Assembly (NCBI GenBank): GCA_046727955.1
Contig: JBKPDO010000235.1
Span: 1 to 59,125, forward strand
From: DASVXQ01 sp046727955
GTDB taxonomy: Bacteria > Actinomycetota > CALGFH01
Length of the DNA stretch: 59,125 bases
Reading direction: 5' to 3'
Shown here: one piece after another, positions 54,007 through 59,125 of the stretch
How the letters are laid out: each line of letters opens with the position of its first letter
Numbering within the stretch: position 1 is the stretch's first letter
Program-made: the position numbers and the translations under genes
Notes under the pieces: generated by a model
What the model was told of the DNA's origin: nothing
Database searches by the model: none
What the model saw: the letters and a program-made list of their open reading frames with translations, nothing else

Positions 54007-54485
54007 GCGGGGCCGGCCTGCTGGTGGTCGGTCTGGTGATCCTGGCCGGGCTGGTGGGCGTGGTCGTGCCGGCGCTGCCGGGGCTGCTGCTGTGCTGGGC
54101 GGCGGTGCTGGTGTGGGCGCTGCTGGAGCGCACCGCGGCGGCCTGGACCGTCCTCGGCGTGGCCTCTGCGCTGCTGGTGGTGAGTCAGGTGGTGAAGTAC
54201 GTCGTGCCGGGACGGCGGTTGCGCGCCGCGGGCGTTCCGTGGCCCACCTTGGCGGCGGGCGGGGCGCTGGCGATCGTGGGCTTCTTCGTGGTCCCGGTGG
54301 TAGGTGCGTTCGTGGGCTTCGTCGGCGGGGTCTACGCCGCCGAGCGACTGCGGCTCGGCAGGCACGAGGCGGCATGGCCGTCCACGGTCCACGCCCTGAA
54401 GGCGGTCGGCCTGTCGGTGCTGATCGAGCTCGGCGCCGGCCTGCTGATGGCCGCGGCCTGGCTCGCCGCGGTCGTGCTCGCGTAG
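54003..54485 (+). CDS. DUF456 membrane protein
   Basis: A 160-residue membrane protein with four or five hydrophobic, Gly-rich segments: LVILAGLVGVVVPALPGLLL, FFVVPVVGAFVGFVGGVYAA ERLRLG, typical of DUF456, whose function is unknown. The GTG at 54003 overlaps the acyltransferase stop, so it is co-translated with the lipid genes. A lipid or envelope role is inferred from context only. Confidence 0.85.
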   Translation: MSGAGLLVVGLVILAGLVGVVVPALPGLLLCWAAVLVWALLERTAAAWTVLGVASALLVVSQVVKYVVPGRRLRAAGVPWPTLAAGGALAIVGFFVVPVVGAFVGFVGGVYAAERLRLGRHEAAWPSTVHALKAVGLSVLIELGAGLLMAAAWLAAVVLA

Positions 54486-54553
54486 GGCAGACCCACCCCG
54501 GGGGGATTTTGGCGTGTTCGGCGCATCCCCAGGCCCTCGACCGGACCTCGGGG

Positions 54554-56308
54554 TCACTTCGCGTCAGCGTAGCAGTCGACGACTCGGGTGCTGAGGGGGA
54601 AGCGCACGGGCGTGTCGCCGAACACCAGGCGCCGGGCCTCCTCGGCGGCGCCCGAGGCCGCCTCGACCACGGTTTCCGCTAGCGGCCGCGGGCAGTGCAC
54701 CACCACCTCGTCGTGCTGGAAGAAGACCAGCTCGGCGCCGGGCGTGGGTGGGGCGCTGGGCGTAAGTGGGGCCGCGGGGGCGCTGGGCGTGGGTGGAGCC
54801 GCGGGGGCGGTCTCGGCGAGGCGGCGGCGCAGGCCGGCGAGGAGGACCAGCGCCCAGTCGGCGGCGCTGGCCTGGATCACGAAATTGCGGGTGAAGCGGC
54901 CCCAATCTCGCAGCGCCCGCCTGGCCCTGCGCCGCTCCTCGTCGTCCAGGCCCGGCTCGCCGGCGTGGGCGGTCAGCTCCCGCCAGTCGGCCGACGGCGG
55001 GGGCGAGGTCCGGCCCAGGTGGGAGCGGACCAGCCCGCCCTCCTCGCCGGCACGCGCGGCCGCCTCCACGTAGCCGATGGCATCAGGGAAGCGGCGGCGC
55101 AGGACGGCCAGCAGCTCGGCGGTGCGGCCCGCGCCCTGCCCGCCACCGTACATCGCGCTCAGCAGCGCGACCTTGGCGCTTGGGCGATCGCCTCCAAACG
55201 CCTCTGTCGCCAGCGCCGCGTACAGGTCGCCGTCGGTGCCAGCGGCCCGCGCCAGCCCGCGGTCGCCGGAGAGCGCGGCGAGCACCCTGGGCTCGAGCTG
55301 GCCGGCGTCGGCCACCACCAGCGTCCAGCCGGGGTCGGCAACCACCGCCCGGCGCACGGCCCGCGGTATCTGCAGCGCGCCGCCGCCGCGGGTCGCCCAG
55401 CGGCCGGAGACCACCCCGCCGGGGACGTACTCGGGCCGCAGCCGACCGTCCCGCACCCACGCCTCGAGCCACGCCCAGCCGTGGGCGGCGTGCAGGCGGG
55501 ACAGCTCCTTGTACTCGAGCAGCAGCGGCACCGCGGGATGCTCGACGTCGCGCAGCACCCGCGAGCGAGTCGACGGGACCGTCACGCCGTCCGCCGCGAG
55601 CGCCCGCAGCACCTGGGCGGGCGAGTCGGGGTTGACCCGCCGGCCGCCGAAGGCGGCGCAGATCCGCTCGGTGAGCTCGTGCAGCCGCCGCGGCGGCACG
55701 CCGGCCACCGGGCGCGGGCCGAGCGCGTCGGTGAGCAGCCGCTCGTGCACGTCGGCGCGCCACGGCATGCCGGCGGCGCGCATCTCGATGGCGGCCAGCC
55801 CGCCCGCCGATTCGGCCGCCACCAGCAGCCGGAGGCGCTCGGGGTGCTCGGTCGCCTCCAGGCGGCGCTTCTGCGCCTCGTGCACGGCGACGACCGCGGC
55901 CAGCAGGCCGTCGCCCTCCGGCAGCCCGGCCCGGGCCGGCTCGAACAGGGCGGGCTGGCTGCCGCGGAGCCCGGAGCGCGGCTCCTCCGGTACCGGCAGC
56001 CCCCGCAGCCGCGCCCACGCGGCGGCGAACGACCGCGGCTCGCGCCAGCGACCGTCGTAGGCCAGCAGCAGGCCCTCGGTGAGCTCGAGGTCGTGGCAGC
56101 GGGCGAGCGGCACGACCTGGCGCAGCAACCGGGGATAGACGTCCGCCGCCGCCGTCCACACCCAGCGGGGGCGGTCCGCCAGCTCCCGCTCGCGCACAGC
56201 GGCGGCGAGGTCCCCAACGCGCTGCGGCGGCCCGGCTGGGGCGCCATTCTCCGCGAGGGCCCGGAGCAGGCCCCCGCCGTCGGGCTCGGCCACCACCGCG
56301 ATACGCAC
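54554..56308 (-). CDS. Family A DNA polymerase-like protein
   Basis: A 584-residue actinobacterial Pol I-like protein of the 'bifunctional 3'-5' exonuclease/DNA polymerase' group. Motif A is VADAGQLEPRVLAALSGD and motif C FFQHDEVVVHC. In the O helix, RPSAKVALLSAMYGG keeps the equivalents of Pol I Arg754, Lys758 and Tyr766, with Leu for Phe762. There is no 5'-nuclease domain, and the N-terminal exonuclease region shows no DxE triad, so proofreading is doubtful. A Pro/Ala repeat precedes motif C. A role in repair synthesis is likely; the cellular partner is unknown. Confidence 0.85.
   Translation of the reverse strand: MRIAVVAEPDGGGLLRALAENGAPAGPPQRVGDLAAAVRERELADRPRWVWTAAADVYPRLLRQVVPLARCHDLELTEGLLLAYDGRWREPRSFAAAWARLRGLPVPEEPRSGLRGSQPALFEPARAGLPEGDGLLAAVVAVHEAQKRRLEATEHPERLRLLVAAESAGGLAAIEMRAAGMPWRADVHERLLTDALGPRPVAGVPPRRLHELTERICAAFGGRRVNPDSPAQVLRALAADGVTVPSTRSRVLRDVEHPAVPLLLEYKELSRLHAAHGWAWLEAWVRDGRLRPEYVPGGVVSGRWATRGGGALQIPRAVRRAVVADPGWTLVVADAGQLEPRVLAALSGDRGLARAAGTDGDLYAALATEAFGGDRPSAKVALLSAMYGGGQGAGRTAELLAVLRRRFPDAIGYVEAAARAGEEGGLVRSHLGRTSPPPSADWRELTAHAGEPGLDDEERRRARRALRDWGRFTRNFVIQASAADWALVLLAGLRRRLAETAPAAPPTPSAPAAPLTPSAPPTPGAELVFFQHDEVVVHCPRPLAETVVEAASGAAEEARRLVFGDTPVRFPLSTRVVDCYADAK
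54751..54803. repeat. 27-bp in-frame tandem repeat inside the polymerase gene
   Basis: Two near-identical units, 54751-54776 and 54778-54803, have a 27-bp period and a partial third copy on the left side. They encode the nine-residue repeat APAAP-x-TPS just before polymerase motif C. Length variation by slippage would keep the frame. Confidence 0.6.
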
Positions 56309-56404
56309 GTTGGCATTGTGACTTCCAGTGCCGACAACCGAGGCCTGGGTCGCTTCCTCGTCCCTAAACTTGAAGTAGAGATGGAGGGCGCCTTGGGCTC
56401 TGGC

Positions 56405-56443
56405 GAGTTACCGACCGGCGCTCAGTAAAGTGAGTGGTAACTC
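56405..56443. promoter_or_regulatory. Nested inverted repeat between NYN and polymerase genes
   Basis: GAGTTACC (56405-56412) and GGTAACTC (56436-56443) are perfect inverted repeats; inside, CTCA (56421-56424) pairs with TGAG (56431-56434). It lies 33 bp beyond the NYN stop and about 100 bp before the polymerase start, both on the minus strand. It may terminate the NYN transcript or be an operator for the polymerase gene; there is no T-run. Confidence 0.4.
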
Positions 56444-56475
56444 TCCCTTGATGGTAGATAAATGCCGGCGACCGG

Positions 56476-57093
56476 TCAGAGGGTATAGTTTGTCTTGTCC
56501 CGAATGCTCTCGTAGTCCGCTCGGTCAAGGTGGTGGCACCACAGGTTGTAGCCATCGACGCGGAGACGCTTCGTCAAAGTGGACCAGCAGGTCACCTCAA
56601 GCTGCGGTTCCCCCCAAGCCCTTCGTAGTTCGCACACGGCCTCAAGGGCCGGGAGAAGGTCGGTGTCCGTGGACGCCACGACGGCGACGTCATAGTGCCG
56701 CCGCGCGGCATTGAACACCAGATCAACGGCTAAGGCGACGTCAACACCCTTCTCCCGGCCCTTGAGGGACGGCCCGCCCCGTGGATACTGAAGGGGTCGA
56801 GTGAAGGGCTTGACGCCCTGCTTCTCCCAAGCAGTTCGCTGCTTCAGGTGGGCCGCGTTGGCCTTCGGCTCCTTCGAGGACGATGGCGTGCCAGCGTAGA
56901 TACGCACCTCGTCCAGTTGACGTGGCCGGGGGTTCCGCGCCGAAGTCCGGGAGGTGACAAGCTCTCCGAACTTGCGGGGATCAATCTGCCCGTACGAAGA
57001 AGGGTCACTAGAAGAGTGGAAAGCATCTCGGGCGTCGCGGTAGAGATTCTGAGCGTCGATGAAGACCCAGACCCGCAGTGGAGACGAACTCAC
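56476..57093 (-). CDS. NYN-domain (PIN-like) ribonuclease
   Basis: A 205-residue protein whose whole length is a NYN domain. VFIDAQNLYRDARDAF gives the first acidic residue (D13), KGVDVALAVDLVFNAA gives D118 and D124, and ASTDTDLLPAL gives D143 and D145, a complete metal-binding set. LDEVRIYAGTP is the second strand. Such proteins cleave RNA, and some act in phage defence or toxin systems. GTG start at 57093 behind GAGGGG. It has its own promoter (57163-57192) and a UUCG-capped hairpin in its leader. Upstream on the same strand lie a tRNA-like element and a DUF5343 gene. Confidence 0.85.
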   Translation of the reverse strand: MSSSPLRVWVFIDAQNLYRDARDAFHSSSDPSSYGQIDPRKFGELVTSRTSARNPRPRQLDEVRIYAGTPSSSKEPKANAAHLKQRTAWEKQGVKPFTRPLQYPRGGPSLKGREKGVDVALAVDLVFNAARRHYDVAVVASTDTDLLPALEAVCELRRAWGEPQLEVTCWSTLTKRLRVDGYNLWCHHLDRADYESIRDKTNYTL

Positions 57094-57117
57094 CTACGAC
57101 CCCCTCACAAGAGAAAG

Positions 57118-57148
57118 CCCCGCCAGTTCGCCGAAGCGAACGGCGGGG
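57118..57148 (-). terminator. UUCG-capped leader hairpin or terminator before the NYN gene
   Basis: On the minus strand CCCCGCC-GTTCGC, loop TTCG, GCGAAC-T-GGCGGGG forms a 13-bp stem with one bulged base and a very stable C(UUCG)G loop, followed by CTTTCTCTT. It can terminate transcription coming from the DUF5343 and tRNA-like region. It also falls about 7-10 nt into the predicted NYN transcript, where it would act as an attenuator or protective 5' structure. Confidence 0.7.
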
Positions 57149-57162
57149 AGCATTGAAACCAT

Positions 57163-57192
57163 AGAGTAGTCATCCTTGCGATCTATCGTCAA
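57163..57192 (-). promoter_or_regulatory. Predicted promoter of the NYN gene
   Basis: TTGACG (57187-57192) and TACTCT (57163-57168) with an 18-bp spacer on the minus strand. Transcription would begin near 57155, just before the UUCG hairpin, leaving a leader of about 60 nt before the GTG at 57093. Confidence 0.55.
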
Positions 57193-57244
57193 GAACCTCC
57201 CAGGCCAATGCGCAGGTTCAGACATCCTGGACCTGCTATCGTGA

Positions 57245-57332
57245 TGGCGGAGCGGGGCGGAATCGAACTGCAGACCGCCAGATCCCTGTGAGGTCTAACC
57301 TCCGTCCACCCTCCAGGGTGGAATCCCGCTCC
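57245..57332 (-). ncRNA. tRNA-like element, right copy
   Basis: On the minus strand GGAGCGG (57326-57332) pairs perfectly with CCGCTCC (57249-57255), extendable to 8 bp, followed by G and an encoded CCA. A D-position hairpin TCCACCC-TGGA-GGGTGGA has a 7-bp stem, too long for a D-arm. The anticodon-like hairpin GAGGTTAGACCTC contains T33, TAG, A37 as in the left copy. CAGGGATCTG could be a variable arm. The T-arm has stem GGCGG/CCGCC but a 14-nt loop ending TTCGATT. At 88 nt it has class II length yet fails several tRNA rules. A tRNA mimic recognised by tRNA-processing enzymes is more likely than a decoding tRNA. Confidence 0.6.
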
Positions 57333-57339
57333 GGTTCGC

Positions 57340-57368
57340 CGGCCGGGGAGACGCGACCTCCCCGGCCG
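57340..57368 (-). terminator. Perfect 11-bp hairpin before the right tRNA-like element
   Basis: CGGCCGGGGAG (57340-57350) pairs with CTCCCCGGCCG (57358-57368) around a 7-nt loop. On the minus strand it follows the DUF5343 stop by about 80 nt and ends 7 nt before the tRNA-like acceptor stem. No T-run follows. The arrangement mirrors 370-402 at the left end. Confidence 0.6.
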
Positions 57369-57372
57369 ACTG

Positions 57373-57440
57373 TTGAGGTCAGGCCTCTGGTTTGGACCCG
57401 TCGGTACTCTCCGGTTTGGACCCGGACGTTCTGACCTCAA
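57373..57440 (-). repeat. Inverted repeat enclosing two 12-bp direct repeats
   Basis: TTGAGGTCAG (57373-57382) and CTGACCTCAA (57431-57440) form a perfect 10-bp stem. Between them GGTTTGGACCCG occurs at 57389-57400 and 57413-57424. On the minus strand each repeat gives CGGGTCCAAACC; the upstream one is flanked as CCGG-GTCCAAA-CCGG, which resembles a tRNA-Trp anticodon arm (U33, CCA, A37). It lies directly after the DUF5343 stop and makes the whole spacer to the tRNA-like element structured. Confidence 0.55.
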
Positions 57441-57449
57441 TCCTTGTAC

Positions 57450-58214
57450 CTACTTACTCGTCTTGCTCTCCTTCTGGACGTTGTAACTCAGGTCAAATAC
57501 CGACGCGAAGGCTTGTACATACTGTTCGCGCCGCTTCTCGTCCACCGTGGTTCCTGGCTCGGGCAACGCCCGCATGAACCCCTCTAGCGCGGGTGGCAGG
57601 CTGCCGTTTCCCGGACGATGTGACTGGCCGGAGGTTCCAGCCCCGGAACTACTGGCCCCGCTCTCTCCAGCCCCGACCCTGGTATCCCTACTGGGCGGCG
57701 CAGGAGGTGTCTTGGACGAACGAGTGGATGGTCTCGCCTTCCCGGTGCCCGGCCGACGGCCGGTCAGTTCCTTGGTTCTCCCCTCCGGGATGATCCCCGC
57801 GTACTCGGTCAATCCGAGGAACAACGTGGCCATCCGATCCCGCAGGCTCGGAGGTTTGTAGGGACGGAACTGGTCACGGATGCGCTCGTAGTCGTCTGTC
57901 GCCGGGTCGACGAACTTCAACACGTCGGCGTACGCCGTTCGGAGGACAGCGGCCAGCCGCTCCTTGAACTGGTCGGTAGGAACCCTCCCAATAGCGACCA
58001 ATTCCGGAGTAGGTTGCATCGCGTCGTCGAGCAGGTCGAGGAGCTTCAGCGCCTGCACCGTACGAGGCGCAAGGCTCTCCGTGGTTAAGCCAGCTCGAAC
58101 AAGGGTGTCGGCGTCGATGGGTGCTGGCAGGCCCCGGTCATGGTAGCGCTCGATGACGGCGACGATGGCTGCCGCGGGCGCGTACGCGCCCGTGCCGCCT
58201 TCCTGTAATGCCAC
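57450..58214 (-). CDS. DUF5343-family protein
   Basis: A 254-residue protein. Residues 10-145 match DUF5343, an all-helical domain of unknown function: PAAAIVAVIERYHDRGLPAP, GLTTESLAPRTVQALKLLDL, FKERLAAVLRTAYADVLKF and RDQFRPYKPPSLRDRMATLF. A basic Ser/Thr/Gly-rich linker of about 60 residues separates it from a C-terminal helix (LEGFMRALPEPGTTV DEKRR). GTG at 58214 is preferred, 6 nt after GGGAGG; a TTG at 58220 is also open. Structured RNA follows the stop. DUF5343 genes occur in mobile and defence-like settings. Confidence 0.65.
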   Translation of the reverse strand: MALQEGGTGAYAPAAAIVAVIERYHDRGLPAPIDADTLVRAGLTTESLAPRTVQALKLLDLLDDAMQPTPELVAIGRVPTDQFKERLAAVLRTAYADVLKFVDPATDDYERIRDQFRPYKPPSLRDRMATLFLGLTEYAGIIPEGRTKELTGRRPGTGKARPSTRSSKTPPAPPSRDTRVGAGESGASSSGAGTSGQSHRPGNGSLPPALEGFMRALPEPGTTVDEKRREQYVQAFASVFDLSYNVQKESKTSK

Positions 58215-58361
58215 GTCCAACCTCCCTCGTCGCTTGACGAAAGCAAGATAGCACGTCTGTCAAACTCGGTTCACCGTCCACGTCCACAAAAAAGTTCCGC
58301 GTCAAGCCGTCAAGGCAGGCCTTACAGGCTGTAGGCTCACTCTGATTGGAGAGGAGGAGCC

Positions 58362-58577
58362 ATGGAGCCGACCCCTGAGCAAGTCGCAGCCATTGAGCCG
58401 CACCTAGTGGAGACGACCTATGGAAGCTGGCTTGCCGTGGCGGAGCCGGGAAGCGTGCTGCACTTCGGCGTCATAGGAGACAGCGAGCAGGACGCTAGGC
58501 AGCGCTTCTCCGAGGAGCGAGCCATGTGGCAGGCCATCTTCCAGCGGGGCTGGGAGGAGGCCGTCAGTGCCGGATGA
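58362..58577 (+). CDS. Small hypothetical protein
   Basis: A 71-residue protein: EPTPEQVAAIEPHLVETTYG SWLAVAEPGSVLHFGVIGDS, ending in a helix with RFSEERAMWQAIFQRGWEEA. A strong GAGAGGAGG precedes the ATG. I do not recognise a family; strand-then-helix order and length suggest a small globular protein. Its end overlaps a second small ORF by 11 nt. Confidence 0.6.
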   Translation: MEPTPEQVAAIEPHLVETTYGSWLAVAEPGSVLHFGVIGDSEQDARQRFSEERAMWQAIFQRGWEEAVSAG

Positions 58578-58677
58578 TCGCTCTCAGGAGCCGAAGAAGC
58601 TCAAGAAGTCCAAGAAGCCGGACCAGGAGTGCGGCCCCTATCGCCAGGACGACTTCCTACGCGACCTCAGGAAGTGA
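58567..58677 (+). CDS. Very small basic ORF overlapping its neighbour
   Basis: A 36-residue reading from GTG at 58567: Lys-rich (EPKKLKKSKKPDQECG) then PYRQDDFLRDLRK. It overlaps the 71-residue gene by 11 nt in another frame, a coupling arrangement. It is too short for a firm call; the Lys-rich start and DDFLRDL end look protein-like. Confidence 0.35.
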   Translation: MPDDRSQEPKKLKKSKKPDQECGPYRQDDFLRDLRK

Positions 58678-58689
58678 GCCGCCGCCTAG

Positions 58690-58925
58690 CGCGGGATCGC
58701 GACGAACGTTCACCAAGAGAGTCGTGAACATCGGCGTGACGTCGTTGCGGCGGTTGCATCGCTACGCGTACTCGTTCAGGTAGCCCTAGAGATACTTCGC
58801 GCTCACTGCGTGGTGGACGCTGAAGATGCCGCGCTTCACCAGCGACCAGAAGCCCTCGATGGTGTTGGTGTGCACGGCACCCATGATGTAGACGCCCGCG
58901 GTGGTGGATGCGGCGGTGCTGGTGG
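58690..58925 (-). mobile_element. IS1595-like transposase C-terminal fragment with two stops
   Basis: On the minus strand GAVHTNTIEGFWSLVKRGIF with SVHHAVSAKYL, then a TAG, GYLNEYA, a second TAG, and CNRRNDVTPMFTTLLVN, match the end of IS1595-group transposases (HTNTIEGFWS...SAKYLxxYxxEYxxRYNRR). The two TAGs stand at expected Gln and Trp codons. Inactive. Confidence 0.6.
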
Positions 58926-58987
58926 CCGGTCTTGCCGACTTGGTTGTACGCCTTCCACTAGATCGTTGACCGGGGAATAGGGGTAGC

Positions 58988-59125
58988 TCAGTGATCGTAA
59001 GCGATCAAGGACCGCTTGACCGGTGCGCCGATCTGCCAGTTGTGCCAGATGGCGGCGTTGAGGGCGAGCAGCCGCTGGACGATGCGGGCCCACAGCCCGG
59101 CGGGGACGCGGCCGCCGTGGCGTTC
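58988..59125 (-). mobile_element. IS982-like transposase C-terminus, cut by window end
   Basis: ARIVQRLLALNAAIWHNWQI followed by GAPVKRSLIAYDH and a stop resembles the C-terminus of IS982-type transposases of actinobacteria (AAIWHNWxxGAPVKRSLIAYDH). It runs off the right edge, so whether the gene is complete cannot be seen. Confidence 0.6.

Noticed and set aside
52840..54375. A 511-residue minus-strand reading opposite the lipid genes
   Set aside because: Low-complexity Arg/Pro/His composition; antisense of well-supported acyltransferase and DUF456 genes.
57245..57332. A selenocysteine tRNA, because of the 8-bp acceptor and encoded CCA
   Set aside because: No UCA anticodon, a 7-bp D-position stem with a 4-nt loop, and a 14-nt T-loop do not fit tRNA-Sec; no selA/selB nearby.
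57389..57424. A T-box riboswitch
   Set aside because: The motif lies after, not before, the coding sequence and presents an anticodon-like rather than codon-like loop; no T-box bulge sequence was seen.

Overview
The window is high-GC DNA of actinobacterial (Actinomycetota) type. GTG and TTG starts are frequent, stop and start codons of neighbours often overlap, and the gene families are typical of soil actinobacteria: AfsR-type BTAD-STAND regulators, NarL-type two-component pair, CHAD, DUF456, and a DNA polymerase I-like protein of the 'bifunctional 3'-5' exonuclease/polymerase' subfamily. No rRNA, replication origin, CRISPR array or canonical tRNA was seen. The two ends (about 1-2.6 kb and 56.4-58.7 kb) look lower in GC and carry small accessory genes.

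Layout. 0-2.6 kb: a tRNA-like element behind a winged-helix gene, a three-gene HicB/HicA module and an AlpA-type excisionase-like gene. 2.6-9.7 kb: intact single genes (two alpha/beta hydrolases, two RibD/DHFR-fold reductases, an AraC regulator, an APC permease) between fragments of BtuF-like, DUF2255, SigJ, pirin, IS6 and IS630 genes. 9.7-13 kb: an intact 1103-residue AfsR-like regulator. 13-18.6 kb: a gene graveyard holding two intact genes, an FAD-dependent ferredoxin-type reductase and a GNAT acetyltransferase. 18.6-24.5 kb: a zinc-ribbon/adenylate cyclase/STAND/TPR protein, then an epimerase coupled to a trehalose-6-phosphate-synthase-like GT20 enzyme. 24.4-31.4 kb: two damaged AfsR-like regulators, an MFS exporter, a TMEM175-like channel and a SnoaL-like protein. 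31.4-42.8 kb: CYTH-CHAD protein, membrane sensor, GntR regulator with remnants of its targets, a MarR-ABC exporter operon, and metal transporters (CorA, Nramp remnant, VIT1/CCC1). 42.8-49.3 kb: a catabolic operon (DeoR, APC permease, GlpK-like kinase, GlpA-like oxidase with BFD domain, pyridine-nucleotide oxidoreductase). 49.4-54.5 kb: histidine kinase and response regulator, a membrane protein, and a patatin/acyltransferase/DUF456 set with overlapping start and stop codons. 54.5-59.1 kb: family A polymerase, NYN ribonuclease, structured RNA with a second tRNA-like element, DUF5343 gene, two small ORFs and IS remnants.

Two patterns stand out. First, the same arrangement occurs at both ends of the window: accessory CDS, a strong GC hairpin, then 7-12 nt later a cloverleaf-like element with a paired 7-bp acceptor stem, a TTCGATT T-loop and a UUAGA anticodon-like loop. 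At the right end it sits between a DUF5343 gene and an NYN ribonuclease with its own promoter and a UUCG-capped leader hairpin. Second, at least six otherwise good genes (GT20, MFS, CorA, VWA, one AfsR-like gene at several points) are broken by single-base changes in short homopolymers. That pattern suggests uncorrected long-read sequencing errors rather than true loss of these genes, and is distinct from the real truncations and fusions in the graveyard segments.
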